From JBDRGD01 sp043818095 (lineage in GTDB: Bacteria; Chloroflexota; Dehalococcoidia; Dehalococcoidales; RBG-16-60-22), in NCBI GenBank assembly GCA_043818095.1, contig JBDRGD010000064.1, forward strand, positions 1-24,704: a stretch of DNA of 24,704 bases, read 5' to 3'. Within the stretch, counting starts at the first letter, position 1. Each line of letters begins with the position of its first letter. The notes beneath the pieces are model-generated. The model saw only the letters and a program-made list of their open reading frames with translations. It ran no database searches and had not been told where the DNA came from. Made by a program: the position numbers and the translations under genes. Positions 15,754-23,515 of this stretch are shown piece by piece.

Positions 15754-15782
15754 AAATTAACATCAGCACTCGTGGTTGTCAA
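15754..15782 (-). promoter_or_regulatory. Sigma-70-type promoter of dctP
   Basis: On the minus strand the -35 box TTGACA (15777-15782) and the -10 box TAATTT (15754-15759) are separated by exactly 17 bases. Transcription would begin near 15747, giving a leader of about 150 bases before the TTG start. Confidence 0.7.
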
Positions 15783-15828
15783 GTGAGGAAGGCTGCGGTC
15801 TCACCGGTTTGAGGCGCCGCGAGTTCCC

Positions 15829-17232
15829 CTAGAGAGTGAATGCTTCCTGGTACTGCGGCTGCTCCACGGTGCAGCCGGTCTTTTCCCGCAGAAAGCTCGC
15901 GAAGGCGCCGGAGGAATTCTCCTCGCCGTGGGTGATGAAGATAGTATGGGGACATACCTGGAAAGCGGAAAGCCAGCGCAGCAGCTCGTCACGGTCGGCA
16001 TGCGCGGAGAAACCGCGGATGTTCTCTACCCGCGCCCTGACGGGATACTCCTTGCCCAGGATACGCACCCGCTTCGCCCCGTCCGTAATGGCCCTCCCCA
16101 GCGTGCCCACCGCCTGGTAGCCGGTGAAGAGAATGGTGCTCTCCGGACGGGTGATATTGTTCACCAGGTGGTGCTTGATGCGGCCCCCGTTGCACATCCC
16201 CGACCCGGCGATAATCATGATGGTGCCCCTGATGTGGTTCAGCGACTTCGATTCATCGACCGTCTGCACCATTTTCAGGCCGGAAAAGTCGAACGGGGAC
16301 TCGTGGTGCCTTAATAGCTGCTTCATGTCCTGGTCGAAGCACTGTGAATTCTGCTTGAAGACCTCGGTAATCTTGACCGCCATCGGGCTGTCCAGGAAGA
16401 CCATCAGGTGGGGCACCTGGTTGTCCCGCAGTAAATCATTAATGTAGTAGAGAATCTCCTGAGCGCGCTCCAGGGCGAAGCTGGGGACAATAATGTTCCC
16501 CCCCACTGCCCGTGTCTCATCGATGATGCGGGCGAGCTTCCCCGGGATGTCCTCCTGGGCCTCATGGAGACGGTCCCCGTAAGTGGACTCCACCACCACG
16601 TACTCCGCGGTGCTGAAGACATTGGGGTCACGCAGTATCGGCCGGTCCCACCGCCCGACGTCGCCGGAGAAGATAATGCGCTTCTTCTGCTCCCCTTCCA
16701 TAATGTTCACCTTAATCATCGACGAGCCCAGGACATGGCCCGCGTCATAGAAGGTAGCCTCAATGCCCGCACCTACCGCCGCGGGGACGTTATAGTCCAC
16801 GGGGGCGAAATACGGCAGGGAAGCCTCGGCATCCGCCACGGTGTAAAGCGGCACGTCCGGGAAGGGACCGCTCCGCCCTTCCTGCGCATGCCGCCGCTTC
16901 TTGAAGGCGGCGTCTTCTTCCTGTAGGTGCGCCGAATCCAGCAGGATTATCTCCGCGATTTCCGCGGTCGCCCGGGTGCAGATGATTTTCCCCCGGAAGC
17001 CTTCCCGGACCAGCTTCGGTATCCGGCCGCAGTGGTCCACGTGGGCATGGGTCAGCAGCAGCGCGTCTATTTCCCGGGGATTAAAGGGAAACGGCTCCCA
17101 GTTCCTGGCCAGGAGTTTACGCTCCTGGTAAAGGCCGCAGTCCACCAGCAGGCGGGTATCGTTCGCTTCCAGCAGGTAGCAGGACCCGGTGACATTCCCC
17201 GCGGCGCCCAGAAAACTCAATTTACTCGTCAT
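15829..17232 (-). CDS. Metallo-beta-lactamase-fold RNA-processing exonuclease/endonuclease, beta-CASP type
   Basis: This is a 467-residue protein when started at ATG 17232. GAGGTG lies 7 bases before that ATG, while the GTG at 17247 would overlap the ribosome site. THAHVDHCG (61-69) is the metal-binding motif 2. GHVLGS, FSGDVGRWDRPIL and VVESTYGDR are the other core motifs. LDSPMA, GSGMCNGGRIKHHL and FSAHAD (408-413) are the beta-CASP motifs of the CPSF/YSH1 group, and THGE follows near the end. Members cut or trim RNA using two zinc ions in the cytoplasm. The gene stands alone and diverges from the CBS gene. It is not a beta-lactamase, and its RNA target is unknown. Confidence 0.9.
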   Translation of the reverse strand: MTSKLSFLGAAGNVTGSCYLLEANDTRLLVDCGLYQERKLLARNWEPFPFNPREIDALLLTHAHVDHCGRIPKLVREGFRGKIICTRATAEIAEIILLDSAHLQEEDAAFKKRRHAQEGRSGPFPDVPLYTVADAEASLPYFAPVDYNVPAAVGAGIEATFYDAGHVLGSSMIKVNIMEGEQKKRIIFSGDVGRWDRPILRDPNVFSTAEYVVVESTYGDRLHEAQEDIPGKLARIIDETRAVGGNIIVPSFALERAQEILYYINDLLRDNQVPHLMVFLDSPMAVKITEVFKQNSQCFDQDMKQLLRHHESPFDFSGLKMVQTVDESKSLNHIRGTIMIIAGSGMCNGGRIKHHLVNNITRPESTILFTGYQAVGTLGRAITDGAKRVRILGKEYPVRARVENIRGFSAHADRDELLRWLSAFQVCPHTIFITHGEENSSGAFASFLREKTGCTVEQPQYQEAFTL

Positions 17233-17307
17233 CAGGCAACACCTCACCAGCCATTAATGGGAAAAAGGGGATTTGACTTCACCCCTTCCCGGGTTTCCCT
17301 TCCGCCC

Positions 17308-17337
17308 ATATTAAATGCCGGGGTGCCGTTTCGTCAA
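17308..17337 (-). promoter_or_regulatory. Promoter of the beta-CASP nuclease gene
   Basis: On the minus strand TTGACG (17332-17337) and TAATAT (17308-17313) are separated by 18 bases. Transcription would start about 70 bases before the ATG at 17232. Confidence 0.5.
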
Positions 17338-17369
17338 ACTTTACGATGAATTCACCGTCCCGCGGCCAT

Positions 17370-17398
17370 TTGACAGCCGGGGATGACGGCGTTATCTT
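17370..17398 (+). promoter_or_regulatory. Promoter of the CBS-pair gene
   Basis: TTGACA (17370-17375) and TATCTT (17393-17398) are separated by 17 bases, about 60 bases before the ATG at 17458. This also shows that an in-frame start at 17383, inside the promoter, is not the real one. It diverges from the nuclease promoter. Confidence 0.65.
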
Positions 17399-17457
17399 AT
17401 ATATACTCGGCTAACCGGGGGAACGCCGGTATCCACGGAAATTTGAGAGGTGGCATG

Positions 17458-17910
17458 ATGAAGATAAGCGACTTTTTAAAAATCCGGGGGCGTCCGGTAG
17501 TCACCATCGGCGCGGAAGACACCGTGGCGGCTGCCATTCAGAAACTGGTGGAAGAGAACATCGGGGCATTACCCGTCGTCACCGGTGACAACCTGCTGCT
17601 GGGCATCGTCTCCGAGAGAGACCTGCTGAAAGAATGCCTGGGACGCCGCGGCGCCGTGGACCGCCTGGTGAAAGAGGTCATGACCGAGCACGTTGCCGTG
17701 GGCAGCCCGGAAGATGACCTGGACTACGTCACCAGTGTCATGAAGCAGAAAACTATCCGGCATCTCCCTGTCGTCGTCGGCCATGATAACCATAAACTGG
17801 TGGGGATGATTTCCATGAGGGACATCATCGACGAGCGCCTGAAAGAGGCCACCGCGGTGGTGCGCTACGTCGGTCTGCTGCGCGGGAGACCGCCGCACCG
17901 GCTGGTCTGA
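17458..17910 (+). CDS. CBS-domain pair protein
   Basis: This 150-residue protein consists only of two CBS repeats. The first has DTVAAAIQKLVEENIGALPV and GIVSERDLLKE. The second has DDLDYVTSVMKQKTIRHLPV and GMISMRDIIDERL. CBS pairs bind adenine nucleotides or S-adenosylmethionine and act as cytoplasmic sensors. The ribosome site AGAGGTGG precedes two adjacent ATG codons (17455 and 17458); either may be used. It has its own promoter and no partner gene, so its target is unknown. The stop codon is TGA at 17908-17910, showing that TGA works as an ordinary stop in this genome. Confidence 0.88.
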   Translation: MKISDFLKIRGRPVVTIGAEDTVAAAIQKLVEENIGALPVVTGDNLLLGIVSERDLLKECLGRRGAVDRLVKEVMTEHVAVGSPEDDLDYVTSVMKQKTIRHLPVVVGHDNHKLVGMISMRDIIDERLKEATAVVRYVGLLRGRPPHRLV

Positions 17911-17981
17911 GCCCCTTCCCCGAGAGTCACCGGGTATCAGGCAGTAGCCCCCTTTCCCGGATGGCGGCATACCCTCCCCGC

Positions 17982-18010
17982 TTGCATATTCCGCGGACGG
18001 GCGATATGAT
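17982..18010 (+). promoter_or_regulatory. Promoter of the TylF-like gene
   Basis: TTGCAT (17982-17987) and TATGAT (18005-18010) are separated by 17 bases and lie 30 bases before the start codon. Confidence 0.55.
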
Positions 18011-18040
18011 GGCAGTAGCGAGACACGAAGGGACCGGGTG

Positions 18041-18883
18041 ATGCTTCGTCTGCTTTTCCGGATATACCAGATTTTTTCCGTGCCGTTCAGTATCCTGATG
18101 ATTCTGGATTCCCGCAAAATACACCCGGCTTACCGCATGGGCACCTGCCGGAAGATGCGGCTGGGTACGAAAATGTTCCGCAACTGCCGGCGCATCCCCA
18201 CGGGCTCATCCTATAAAGTGCACCTGGCCATGGCGCTGAAACTGCTGGAAACCCCGCCCGAAGTCCCCGGCGACGTGATTGAATGCGGGACCTATAAAGG
18301 GGGGTCCGCGGCGAACCTGTCCCTGGTCTGCCGCATCGTGGGCCGGAAACTGAGGATTTACGACTCCTTCGAGGGGCTGCCTCCGGGGGAAGCGGGCGAC
18401 CGCGCCGCCGCCGGCTACCGGGAAGGCGACTTCCGCGGCACCCTGGCAGAGGTGACCGACAATATCAGGAGATATGGCGCCCCGGAGTGCTGCCGGATGG
18501 CAAAGGGCTGGTTTAAAGACACCCTGCCCGCGCTGGACACCCCGGTGCTGCTGGCTTTCCTCGACGTCGACCTGGAGGCGAGCCTGCACGATTGCGTCCG
18601 GCACATCTGGCGCAACCTCGTGGACCGCGGCTACATCTTCATGGACGAGGCCATCGACCCCAGCTACGCGGCGCTGTTCTACTCCGAGAAATGGTGGGAG
18701 ACCTACTTCCAATGTCCGCCGCCCGGCCTTATCGGCGCGGGGACGGGGCTGCCCCTCGGCCAGTATTACGTCGGTCCCTTGTCCCAGCAGGAGAACCACC
18801 CCCTCCACGCCCCCGGCTCCGGCGCCTACACCCAGAAAGGGATGTCCGGGCACTGGACCTACTACCCCCGGAATGACAGGTAA
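18041..18883 (+). CDS. TylF/MycF-family S-adenosylmethionine-dependent O-methyltransferase
   Basis: This 280-residue protein has the TylF-type core. VIECGTYKGGSAANL (79-93) binds S-adenosylmethionine, IYDSFEGLPP contains the acidic residue after strand 2, and VLLAFLDVDL with GYIFMDEA supplies the metal-binding acidic residues. The N-terminus has a hydrophobic stretch (about 4-22) that may dock to the membrane. TylF and MycF methylate sugar hydroxyls of macrolides. In bacteria without such pathways the family often modifies surface sugars. The ATG at 18041 has GAAGGGA before it; a GTG immediately upstream is a weaker choice. The DUF5714 gene follows after 7 bases. The acceptor is unknown. Confidence 0.82.
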   Translation: MLRLLFRIYQIFSVPFSILMILDSRKIHPAYRMGTCRKMRLGTKMFRNCRRIPTGSSYKVHLAMALKLLETPPEVPGDVIECGTYKGGSAANLSLVCRIVGRKLRIYDSFEGLPPGEAGDRAAAGYREGDFRGTLAEVTDNIRRYGAPECCRMAKGWFKDTLPALDTPVLLAFLDVDLEASLHDCVRHIWRNLVDRGYIFMDEAIDPSYAALFYSEKWWETYFQCPPPGLIGAGTGLPLGQYYVGPLSQQENHPLHAPGSGAYTQKGMSGHWTYYPRNDR

Positions 18884-18890
18884 TATCGCG

Positions 18891-19736
18891 ATGGAAAAGC
18901 AGGAAAACTGCGGGGTCTGCGGCGCGGCTCTCGTTTACGGCCAGGAAGAAGTCCCCGTCCGGTGCCACATCTGCGGGAAAAGCGCCGAGGCGCGAATCTA
19001 CTGCCCGCAGGGACACTATATCTGCGATGACTGTCACCGGCAGGATGCGTTAACGGCTCTGCGGAAAATAATCTCGGAAACAGCGTCACGCGCCCCGCTG
19101 GAGATTGCCGAGCTCATCATGGCGCACCCCGCGGTGCCGATGCACGGCCCGGAGCACCACGTCATCGTCCCGGCAGCGATTATTACCGCCGCCGGTAACT
19201 CCGGCTATCCCGTACCGGAAAACGCCCTGGAGCAGGTTTTGCAGCGCGGCGCGCAGGTTCCCGGCGGCTGGTGCGGTTACTTCGGCGATTGCGGGGCGGG
19301 GGTGGGCACAGGCATCGCCGTCAGCGCGCTCACCCGGGCGACGCCGCTGACCGGGGAGTCGCGCTCGGCGGCGATGGCGGCTACGGCGCAGGCGATAGCC
19401 GCTATCTGTGATGACCAGCCCCGCTGCTGCAAGCGCTCCGTACGTAAAACCCTGGAGACCGCCGTCCCTTTCCTGAACGAAAAGCTGGGCACGCAGATGG
19501 AAAAAGCGGACACGATTGTCTGCCGGTACCCCGCGCGCAACAAAGAATGCGCCCGGACGGCCTGTCCCTATTATCCCCACAGCCCCCGGGGGCAAGCACC
19601 GGTCCCGGGCGGGAAGATAACGTCATTATTGTCATTGCGAGGAGCGCAACGACGAAGCAATCCCGACGGATGCTCCAAAGAGATTGCTTCGCTTCGCTCG
19701 CAAGGACAATTTGAAAACACGAACGAGGTTTACTAA
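18891..19736 (+). CDS. DUF5714-family cysteine-rich protein with a repeat-encoded C-terminus
   Basis: This 281-residue protein starts at ATG 18891. The N-terminus has paired cysteines, C7-C10 (CGVC), C25-C28 (CHIC), C38 and C45-C48 (CDDC), in the pattern CPQGHYICDDCH characteristic of DUF5714. Further cysteines follow in GGWCGYFGDCGAG, RCCKRS and CRYPARNKECARTACPYYP, so a metal or iron-sulfur centre is likely. The reaction of the family is not known to me. From about residue 247 onward the reading frame runs through a palindromic repeat (19629-19709) and into the next promoter, so the last 35 residues are probably not part of the ancestral protein. It follows the methyltransferase gene by 7 bases. 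Confidence 0.8.
   Translation: MEKQENCGVCGAALVYGQEEVPVRCHICGKSAEARIYCPQGHYICDDCHRQDALTALRKIISETASRAPLEIAELIMAHPAVPMHGPEHHVIVPAAIITAAGNSGYPVPENALEQVLQRGAQVPGGWCGYFGDCGAGVGTGIAVSALTRATPLTGESRSAAMAATAQAIAAICDDQPRCCKRSVRKTLETAVPFLNEKLGTQMEKADTIVCRYPARNKECARTACPYYPHSPRGQAPVPGGKITSLLSLRGAQRRSNPDGCSKEIASLRSQGQFENTNEVY
19629..19709. repeat. Palindromic dispersed-type repeat (REP/MITE-like)
   Basis: The left arm TTGTCATTGCGAGGAGCG is mirrored imperfectly by the right arm, whose reverse complement begins TTGTCCTTGCGAGCGAAG. Both arms continue into GACGAAGCAATC or GAAGCAATC. Repeats with this TTGTCATTGCGAG ... GCAATC pattern occur in many copies in various bacterial genomes. Only one copy is present here. 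It lies in frame at the end of the DUF5714 gene and before the flavoprotein promoter, and could fold into a long hairpin in the RNA. Confidence 0.75.
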
Positions 19737-19757
19737 TCACGCTAAACCCATTAAAAT
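19729..19757 (+). promoter_or_regulatory. Probable promoter of the flavoprotein-ferredoxin-selenoprotein operon
   Basis: TTTACT (19729-19734) and TAAAAT (19752-19757) are separated by 17 bases, just after the palindromic repeat and about 35 bases before the ATG at 19792. Confidence 0.45.
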
Positions 19758-19791
19758 ATTCGGTAAGACACTCCGGACAGAAGGAGGCACG

Positions 19792-21462
19792 ATGGCATCT
19801 GATTGTCAGATAGAAACCGATGTACTGGTGGTCGGCGGCGGTCTGGCGGGCGTCCTCGCTGCGATAAAAGCCTGTGAAGATGGCGCCAGCGTCATCCTGG
19901 CGGACAAGGGCTATGTCGGCAAGTCCGGCGGCGCCGCTTTCGGCGCGGTGGACCTCGGGGTCTTCAATCCCGAGTGGGGGCACGACAAGAAGACCTACAT
20001 GGACTTCATCGTGAAAGTCGGCGAATACATCAATAACCGGGACTGGATTGAAATCGTCCTGAAGGAGTCCTACGCCCGTTACCAGGACATGGCTTCCTGG
20101 GGCGTCGCCCACATGGTGGAGGAGCCGAAGGACGCCACCGGGGAATGGATGCTCCACTTCAAGGTCCCCCGCGGCTCCAGCTATGCCGTCCAGCTTATCG
20201 ACCAGAGCCACCCCGACCCCCTGGGCTCCTGGCGGCAATACATGGTCGTCCTCCGCAAACAGGCGGAGAAAGCGGGCGTGAAAATCATGGACCGCATCAT
20301 GCTCGTCGACCTGCTGAAGCAGGACGGGAGAGTGGTCGGGGCTGCCGGTTTTCACGCCGTGGACGGCGATTTCTACGTCATCAAGGCGAAGGCGACCATC
20401 GTCGCCACCGGGACCGGCCACTTCAAGGCGCCGGGGCAGCCCATGTCCTACTGGACGGCGGACGGGGAAGCGATGAGCTACCGGGCGGGCGCCGAGATAA
20501 CCGGCAAGGAGTTCGGCAGCAAGGACAACGGGCGGGTAAACAACGAGCCCACCAGGCGGAAAATCCCCTTCTGGCTGAACCGCACCACGAACGCCCTGGG
20601 GGAGGAAGTCCCCACGAAATACTCCCCCGGCTTCTACGCTTTTGACCGGCGCTCCCTCAGCCTCTACTTCGAGGTCCACGAGGGTCGCGCGCCGCTGTTC
20701 ATCGACAAGACGGAAAACCCCGAAGACGGCAAGCTGGAATGGATCGTGGGGCACGGCACGGGGTGGGTGCGGGCTACCGCCGGCGTGGTGATAAACACGA
20801 AATGCGAGTCCGGCCTGCCCGGACTGTATGCCGCCGGAATCTGCGCCGGGACGCACTTCATGGGCAGCTGCTACGCGCCCACCGGCTACGGCCTGATGGT
20901 CCCCGCCGTTACCGGCTACCGCGCCGGGGAGAACGCGACCAGCTTCGCCAAAAGCTCCGGCAAGCTGGAAGTGAACGAAAAAGAAATCTCCCGCCTGAAG
21001 GCCGCTATCATGGGACCGCTGCAGCGGAACAGCGGCTTCACCGCGGGCTGGGTGACCCAGATGGTGCAGAACCTCATGCTCCCCTACTACATTTCCCAGG
21101 TGAAACACGGGGAACGCCTTCAGGCCGCCCTGACCCTGCTGAAATTCATCGAGGGCCACCTCTGCCCCCAGATACAGGCCAGGGACGCCCACGAGCTGCG
21201 CATGGCCCACGAGGTCCGCAACATCGCCCAGAACGCGGAGATGATGCTGACCTCCTCCCTCTTCCGGGCGGAGAGCCGGGGCGGGCACTTCCGGGAGGAC
21301 TACCCCCACCGGGTGGACCCGGACTGGCTGGCCTGGACCGTGCTGAAGAACGACGGCGGGGAGATGACCCCCTATAAGGTGCCGGTCCCGGAGAAATGGT
21401 GGCCGGACCTGTCGCTTCCTTACGAGCAACGGTACGAGTTCAAGCTGCTCGGAGAAGCGTAA
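19792..21462 (+). CDS. AprA-like FAD-dependent oxidoreductase (fumarate reductase/succinate dehydrogenase flavoprotein family)
   Basis: This is a 556-residue protein starting at ATG 19792 behind AAGGAGG. The FAD-binding motif GGGLAG is at residues 15-20, with ILADKGYVGKSGGAAFGAVD for the flavin loop. TIVATGTGHFKAPGQP and GLYAAGICAGTHFMGSC with APTGYGLMVPAVTGYRAGE are the later FAD contacts. The layout and the paired ferredoxin gene recall adenylylsulfate reductase AprA, but I do not claim that activity; the protein is shorter and catalytic residues cannot be confirmed by eye. It probably passes electrons between the downstream ferredoxin and an organic or sulfur substrate. A longer frame back to 19684 begins inside the repeat and is rejected. 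Confidence 0.85.
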   Translation: MASDCQIETDVLVVGGGLAGVLAAIKACEDGASVILADKGYVGKSGGAAFGAVDLGVFNPEWGHDKKTYMDFIVKVGEYINNRDWIEIVLKESYARYQDMASWGVAHMVEEPKDATGEWMLHFKVPRGSSYAVQLIDQSHPDPLGSWRQYMVVLRKQAEKAGVKIMDRIMLVDLLKQDGRVVGAAGFHAVDGDFYVIKAKATIVATGTGHFKAPGQPMSYWTADGEAMSYRAGAEITGKEFGSKDNGRVNNEPTRRKIPFWLNRTTNALGEEVPTKYSPGFYAFDRRSLSLYFEVHEGRAPLFIDKTENPEDGKLEWIVGHGTGWVRATAGVVINTKCESGLPGLYAAGICAGTHFMGSCYAPTGYGLMVPAVTGYRAGENATSFAKSSGKLEVNEKEISRLKAAIMGPLQRNSGFTAGWVTQMVQNLMLPYYISQVKHGERLQAALTLLKFIEGHLCPQIQARDAHELRMAHEVRNIAQNAEMMLTSSLFRAESRGGHFREDYPHRVDPDWLAWTVLKNDGGEMTPYKVPVPEKWWPDLSLPYEQRYEFKLLGEA

Positions 21463-21485
21463 ACTTTTTAAAGAGGGTGCGAACG

Positions 21486-21701
21486 ATGACGATTGAAAAG
21501 ATAGACCCGGACATTTGCAGCGGCTGCGGGGACTGCGTTAACGCCTGCCCCATGGATGTCATCCGGATGGAGGGCCTCCTGGCGGTCATCAAATATCCGG
21601 AGGACTGCATGACCTGCTACAACTGTGAAATCGATTGTCCCGTGAATGCCATCACGGTGAATGAAGCCAGCATCCCGCCGCGCCTCATCACCTGGGGCTA
21701 G
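21486..21701 (+). CDS. 2[4Fe-4S] ferredoxin, AprB-like
   Basis: This 71-residue protein starts at ATG 21486. It has two complete cluster motifs, C11-C14-C17-C21 (CSGCGDCVNACP) and C41-C44-C47-C51 (CMTCYNCEIDCP), each followed by proline. The short C-terminal tail ends in RLITWG. It is the obvious electron carrier for the flavoprotein encoded 23 bases upstream, similar to the AprB core but without its long tail. The selenoprotein gene follows after 55 bases, so it may also feed that protein. Cytoplasmic location is expected, as there is no signal peptide. Confidence 0.9.
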   Translation: MTIEKIDPDICSGCGDCVNACPMDVIRMEGLLAVIKYPEDCMTCYNCEIDCPVNAITVNEASIPPRLITWG

Positions 21702-21742
21702 CGGCCGGGCCGGTGCCACAAAGTAAGCTTTGACGGGAGCGG

Positions 21743-21750
21743 AAGGAGGT
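21743..21750 (+). promoter_or_regulatory. Strong ribosome binding site fixing the GTG start of the selenoprotein
   Basis: AAGGAGGT with a 6-base spacer precedes GTG at 21757. The in-frame TTG at 21730 lies upstream of this site and has none of its own. Confidence 0.85.
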
Positions 21751-21756
21751 AGACCG

Positions 21757-23442
21757 GTGAGCGAGCAATTTGAGGTCCTTAATCCCCAGGGCGAGACCGA
21801 CCCCATACCCCCGCGGGGGATTGCCCCCCGGCTGGAAGACCTGAACGGGAAGACGGTGGGGCTTTTCGCCACCACTTTCAAGCCGGCGGCGAAGCCGATT
21901 CTCGCCGTCGTCGAGGAGAAACTTAAGGCGAAATACCCGTCGGCGCAGACCAGCTGGTTCCTTTACGGGCAGGGCACCGCGGTCACCGACGGCGCGGATA
22001 ACGACCGCTTCCAAGAATGGGCCAGGGGCATCGACATCGCCGTCACCTCGGTCGGCGATTGAGGGGCCTGCACCAAGTACCTTGTGTACGATACGATTGC
22101 CATTGAAGACCTGAAAAAGCCCGCGGTTGCCCTGGTGAACAAGGACTTCGTCACCGACGGCAAAGCCGCGGCGCAGAGCCAGGGCATGCCCAATATCCGG
22201 ATTGTCTCCGAGACCGTTCCCTGCGAGTGCAAAATCCCGGCGGACATTGAAGCCGGGGTCAACGCGGCGATGAGCGACGTTATCGCCGCCCTGACCAAGC
22301 CGCTGACCGTCGCGGAAAAGTCGCCCCAGGCCAGGGTGGAAGAGCTGCCGCGCACCGCCTTCAAGGGCACTCTGGCGGAGATGAACCGCTTTTTCTATAT
22401 CCGCGGCTGGACGGACGGGTTCCCCGTCACCCCACCCACGGATGAGGCCGTCGTTGAAATGCTCACGGGCACCGACCTGCCCCCGGACCACATTGTCGGC
22501 AAACTTGCTCCCTGGAAGGGCAAGGCCACCGTAGAGAAGATTGCCGTCAACGCCGTCATGGCCGGGGCGCTGCCCACCTACATGCCCCTGCTCATCGCCG
22601 GCGTGGAGGCGCTGCTTGACCCGTTTACCCACTACGGCGTCCTCGGCGTCAGCACCGGTTCCTTCGCCCCCTACTGGATCATCAACGGCCCCGTGCGCCA
22701 CGACCTGAATTTCAACTTCCGCTCCGGGGTCCTCGGCCCGGGGAACATCGCCAACGCCGCCTTCGGGCGCGCCATGCGACTGATTATCCAGAATATCGGC
22801 GGCGCCCGCAAGGGCATCGAGGACATGGGGCAATTCGGCAACCCGGCGAAGTACACCGCGGTCCTCGTCGAAAACGAGGAGGACAGCCCCTGGGAGCCCC
22901 TGCACGTGGAGCAGGGCTTCCGCCAGGAGGACAGCGCCGTGACCCTCTTCTTCCCGCAGTCCTTCTCCCAGATGATGTCCTACGGCACGGACGACCACGG
23001 GCTGCTCAGCACGGTGATTTACAACGTCATTCCCGGCGTCAGGGGGCTGTTCTGTTTCCTGCTGAACCCCTCCCACGCCAAGATCCTGGGCGACAAGGGC
23101 TGGACGAAACAGGAGGTCGCCAGGTTTATTTCCGAGTTTGCCACGGCCCCGGCTTACCGCAACTGGGAGCACTGGGGCGCGCCGAAGGTTCCCGAAAAGT
23201 GGCGCCTGGCGTCGGAACCCACCGACCCCATCCGCATCCTGAATAACCCGGAGTGGATACGCGTGCTCGTCACCGGGGGCCCCGGCAACCACATCGGGCT
23301 GCTGACCGGGGGCGGGGCGGCGGCGAAGGGCGAGTCCCCCACCGGCATGGACTGGGTAACCAGGAAGGTGACGCTCCCCGCAAACTGGGACGCCCTGGTG
23401 AAAAAGTATAAGAACCTGGTGCCCGTGTGGGCGCGCCACTGA
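21757..23442 (+). CDS. UGSC-family selenoprotein with C-terminal fused domain; TGA at 22060-22062 read as selenocysteine
   Basis: This is one 561-residue protein interrupted only by an in-frame TGA, which would be Sec102 in the motif GD-U-GAC. The frame before the TGA (NGKTVGLFATTFKP, DIAVTSVGD) and after it (TKYLVYDTIAIEDLKKPAVA) is continuous and matches the two halves of the UGSC family, named for Sec-Gly-Ser-Cys. Here the motif is Sec-Gly-Ala-Cys. The part from about residue 205 (RGWTDGFPVTPPT at 216-228, ENEEDSPWEPLHVE) is a second domain often seen with this family. CEC at 156-158 adds two cysteines. A redox role is likely and the reaction is unknown. The only alternative, two separate genes, would leave the second half without a ribosome site. 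Confidence 0.85.
22069..22088 (+). promoter_or_regulatory. Candidate bacterial SECIS stem-loop
   Basis: In the RNA just after the UGA, 22069-22077 can pair with 22081-22088 in eight pairs with a single bulged C at 22073. If the last pair opens, the loop is GUACC and begins with G. This resembles the short upper stem with a bulge that SelB binds, though it starts only 6 bases after the UGA. The fold was drawn by eye. Confidence 0.4.
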
Positions 23443-23489
23443 CCCGGCGGGGCAGCCTAAATTTGCGCCGATACTGCCCGATTCAGAGC

Positions 23490-23503
23490 CGGACGCGCGT
23501 CCG
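23490..23503. other. Perfect palindrome between convergent genes
   Basis: CGGACGCGCGTCCG lies between the ends of the selenoprotein and DUF1353 genes. It can form a short hairpin but has no T-run on either side, so a terminator role is doubtful. Confidence 0.3.
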
Positions 23504-23515
23504 TATGGCGGTCGC

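Noticed and set aside
15829..17232. Beta-lactamase (antibiotic resistance)
   Set aside because: The beta-CASP motifs, including GSGMCNGGRIKHH and FSAHAD, place it with RNA-processing nucleases.
17383..17457. Longer CBS protein starting at 17383
   Set aside because: This start lies inside the promoter, between the -35 and -10 boxes.
19684..19791. Longer flavoprotein starting at 19684
   Set aside because: It starts inside the palindromic repeat and overlaps the previous gene; ATG 19792 has AAGGAGG in front.
19402..21429. Long open frame of 675 codons on the minus strand
   Set aside because: It is a shadow of the flavoprotein gene and runs through the palindromic repeat; no recognisable domains.
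19792..21701. Genuine adenylylsulfate reductase AprAB
   Set aside because: The proteins are shorter than AprA and AprB, and no sulfate adenylyltransferase or dissimilatory sulfite reductase gene is nearby; only general resemblance can be claimed.
22084..23442. A separate gene starting with GTG at 22084
   Set aside because: It has no ribosome site, begins in the middle of the UGSC domain, and lies in the same frame as the preceding segment; the TGA is better read as selenocysteine.
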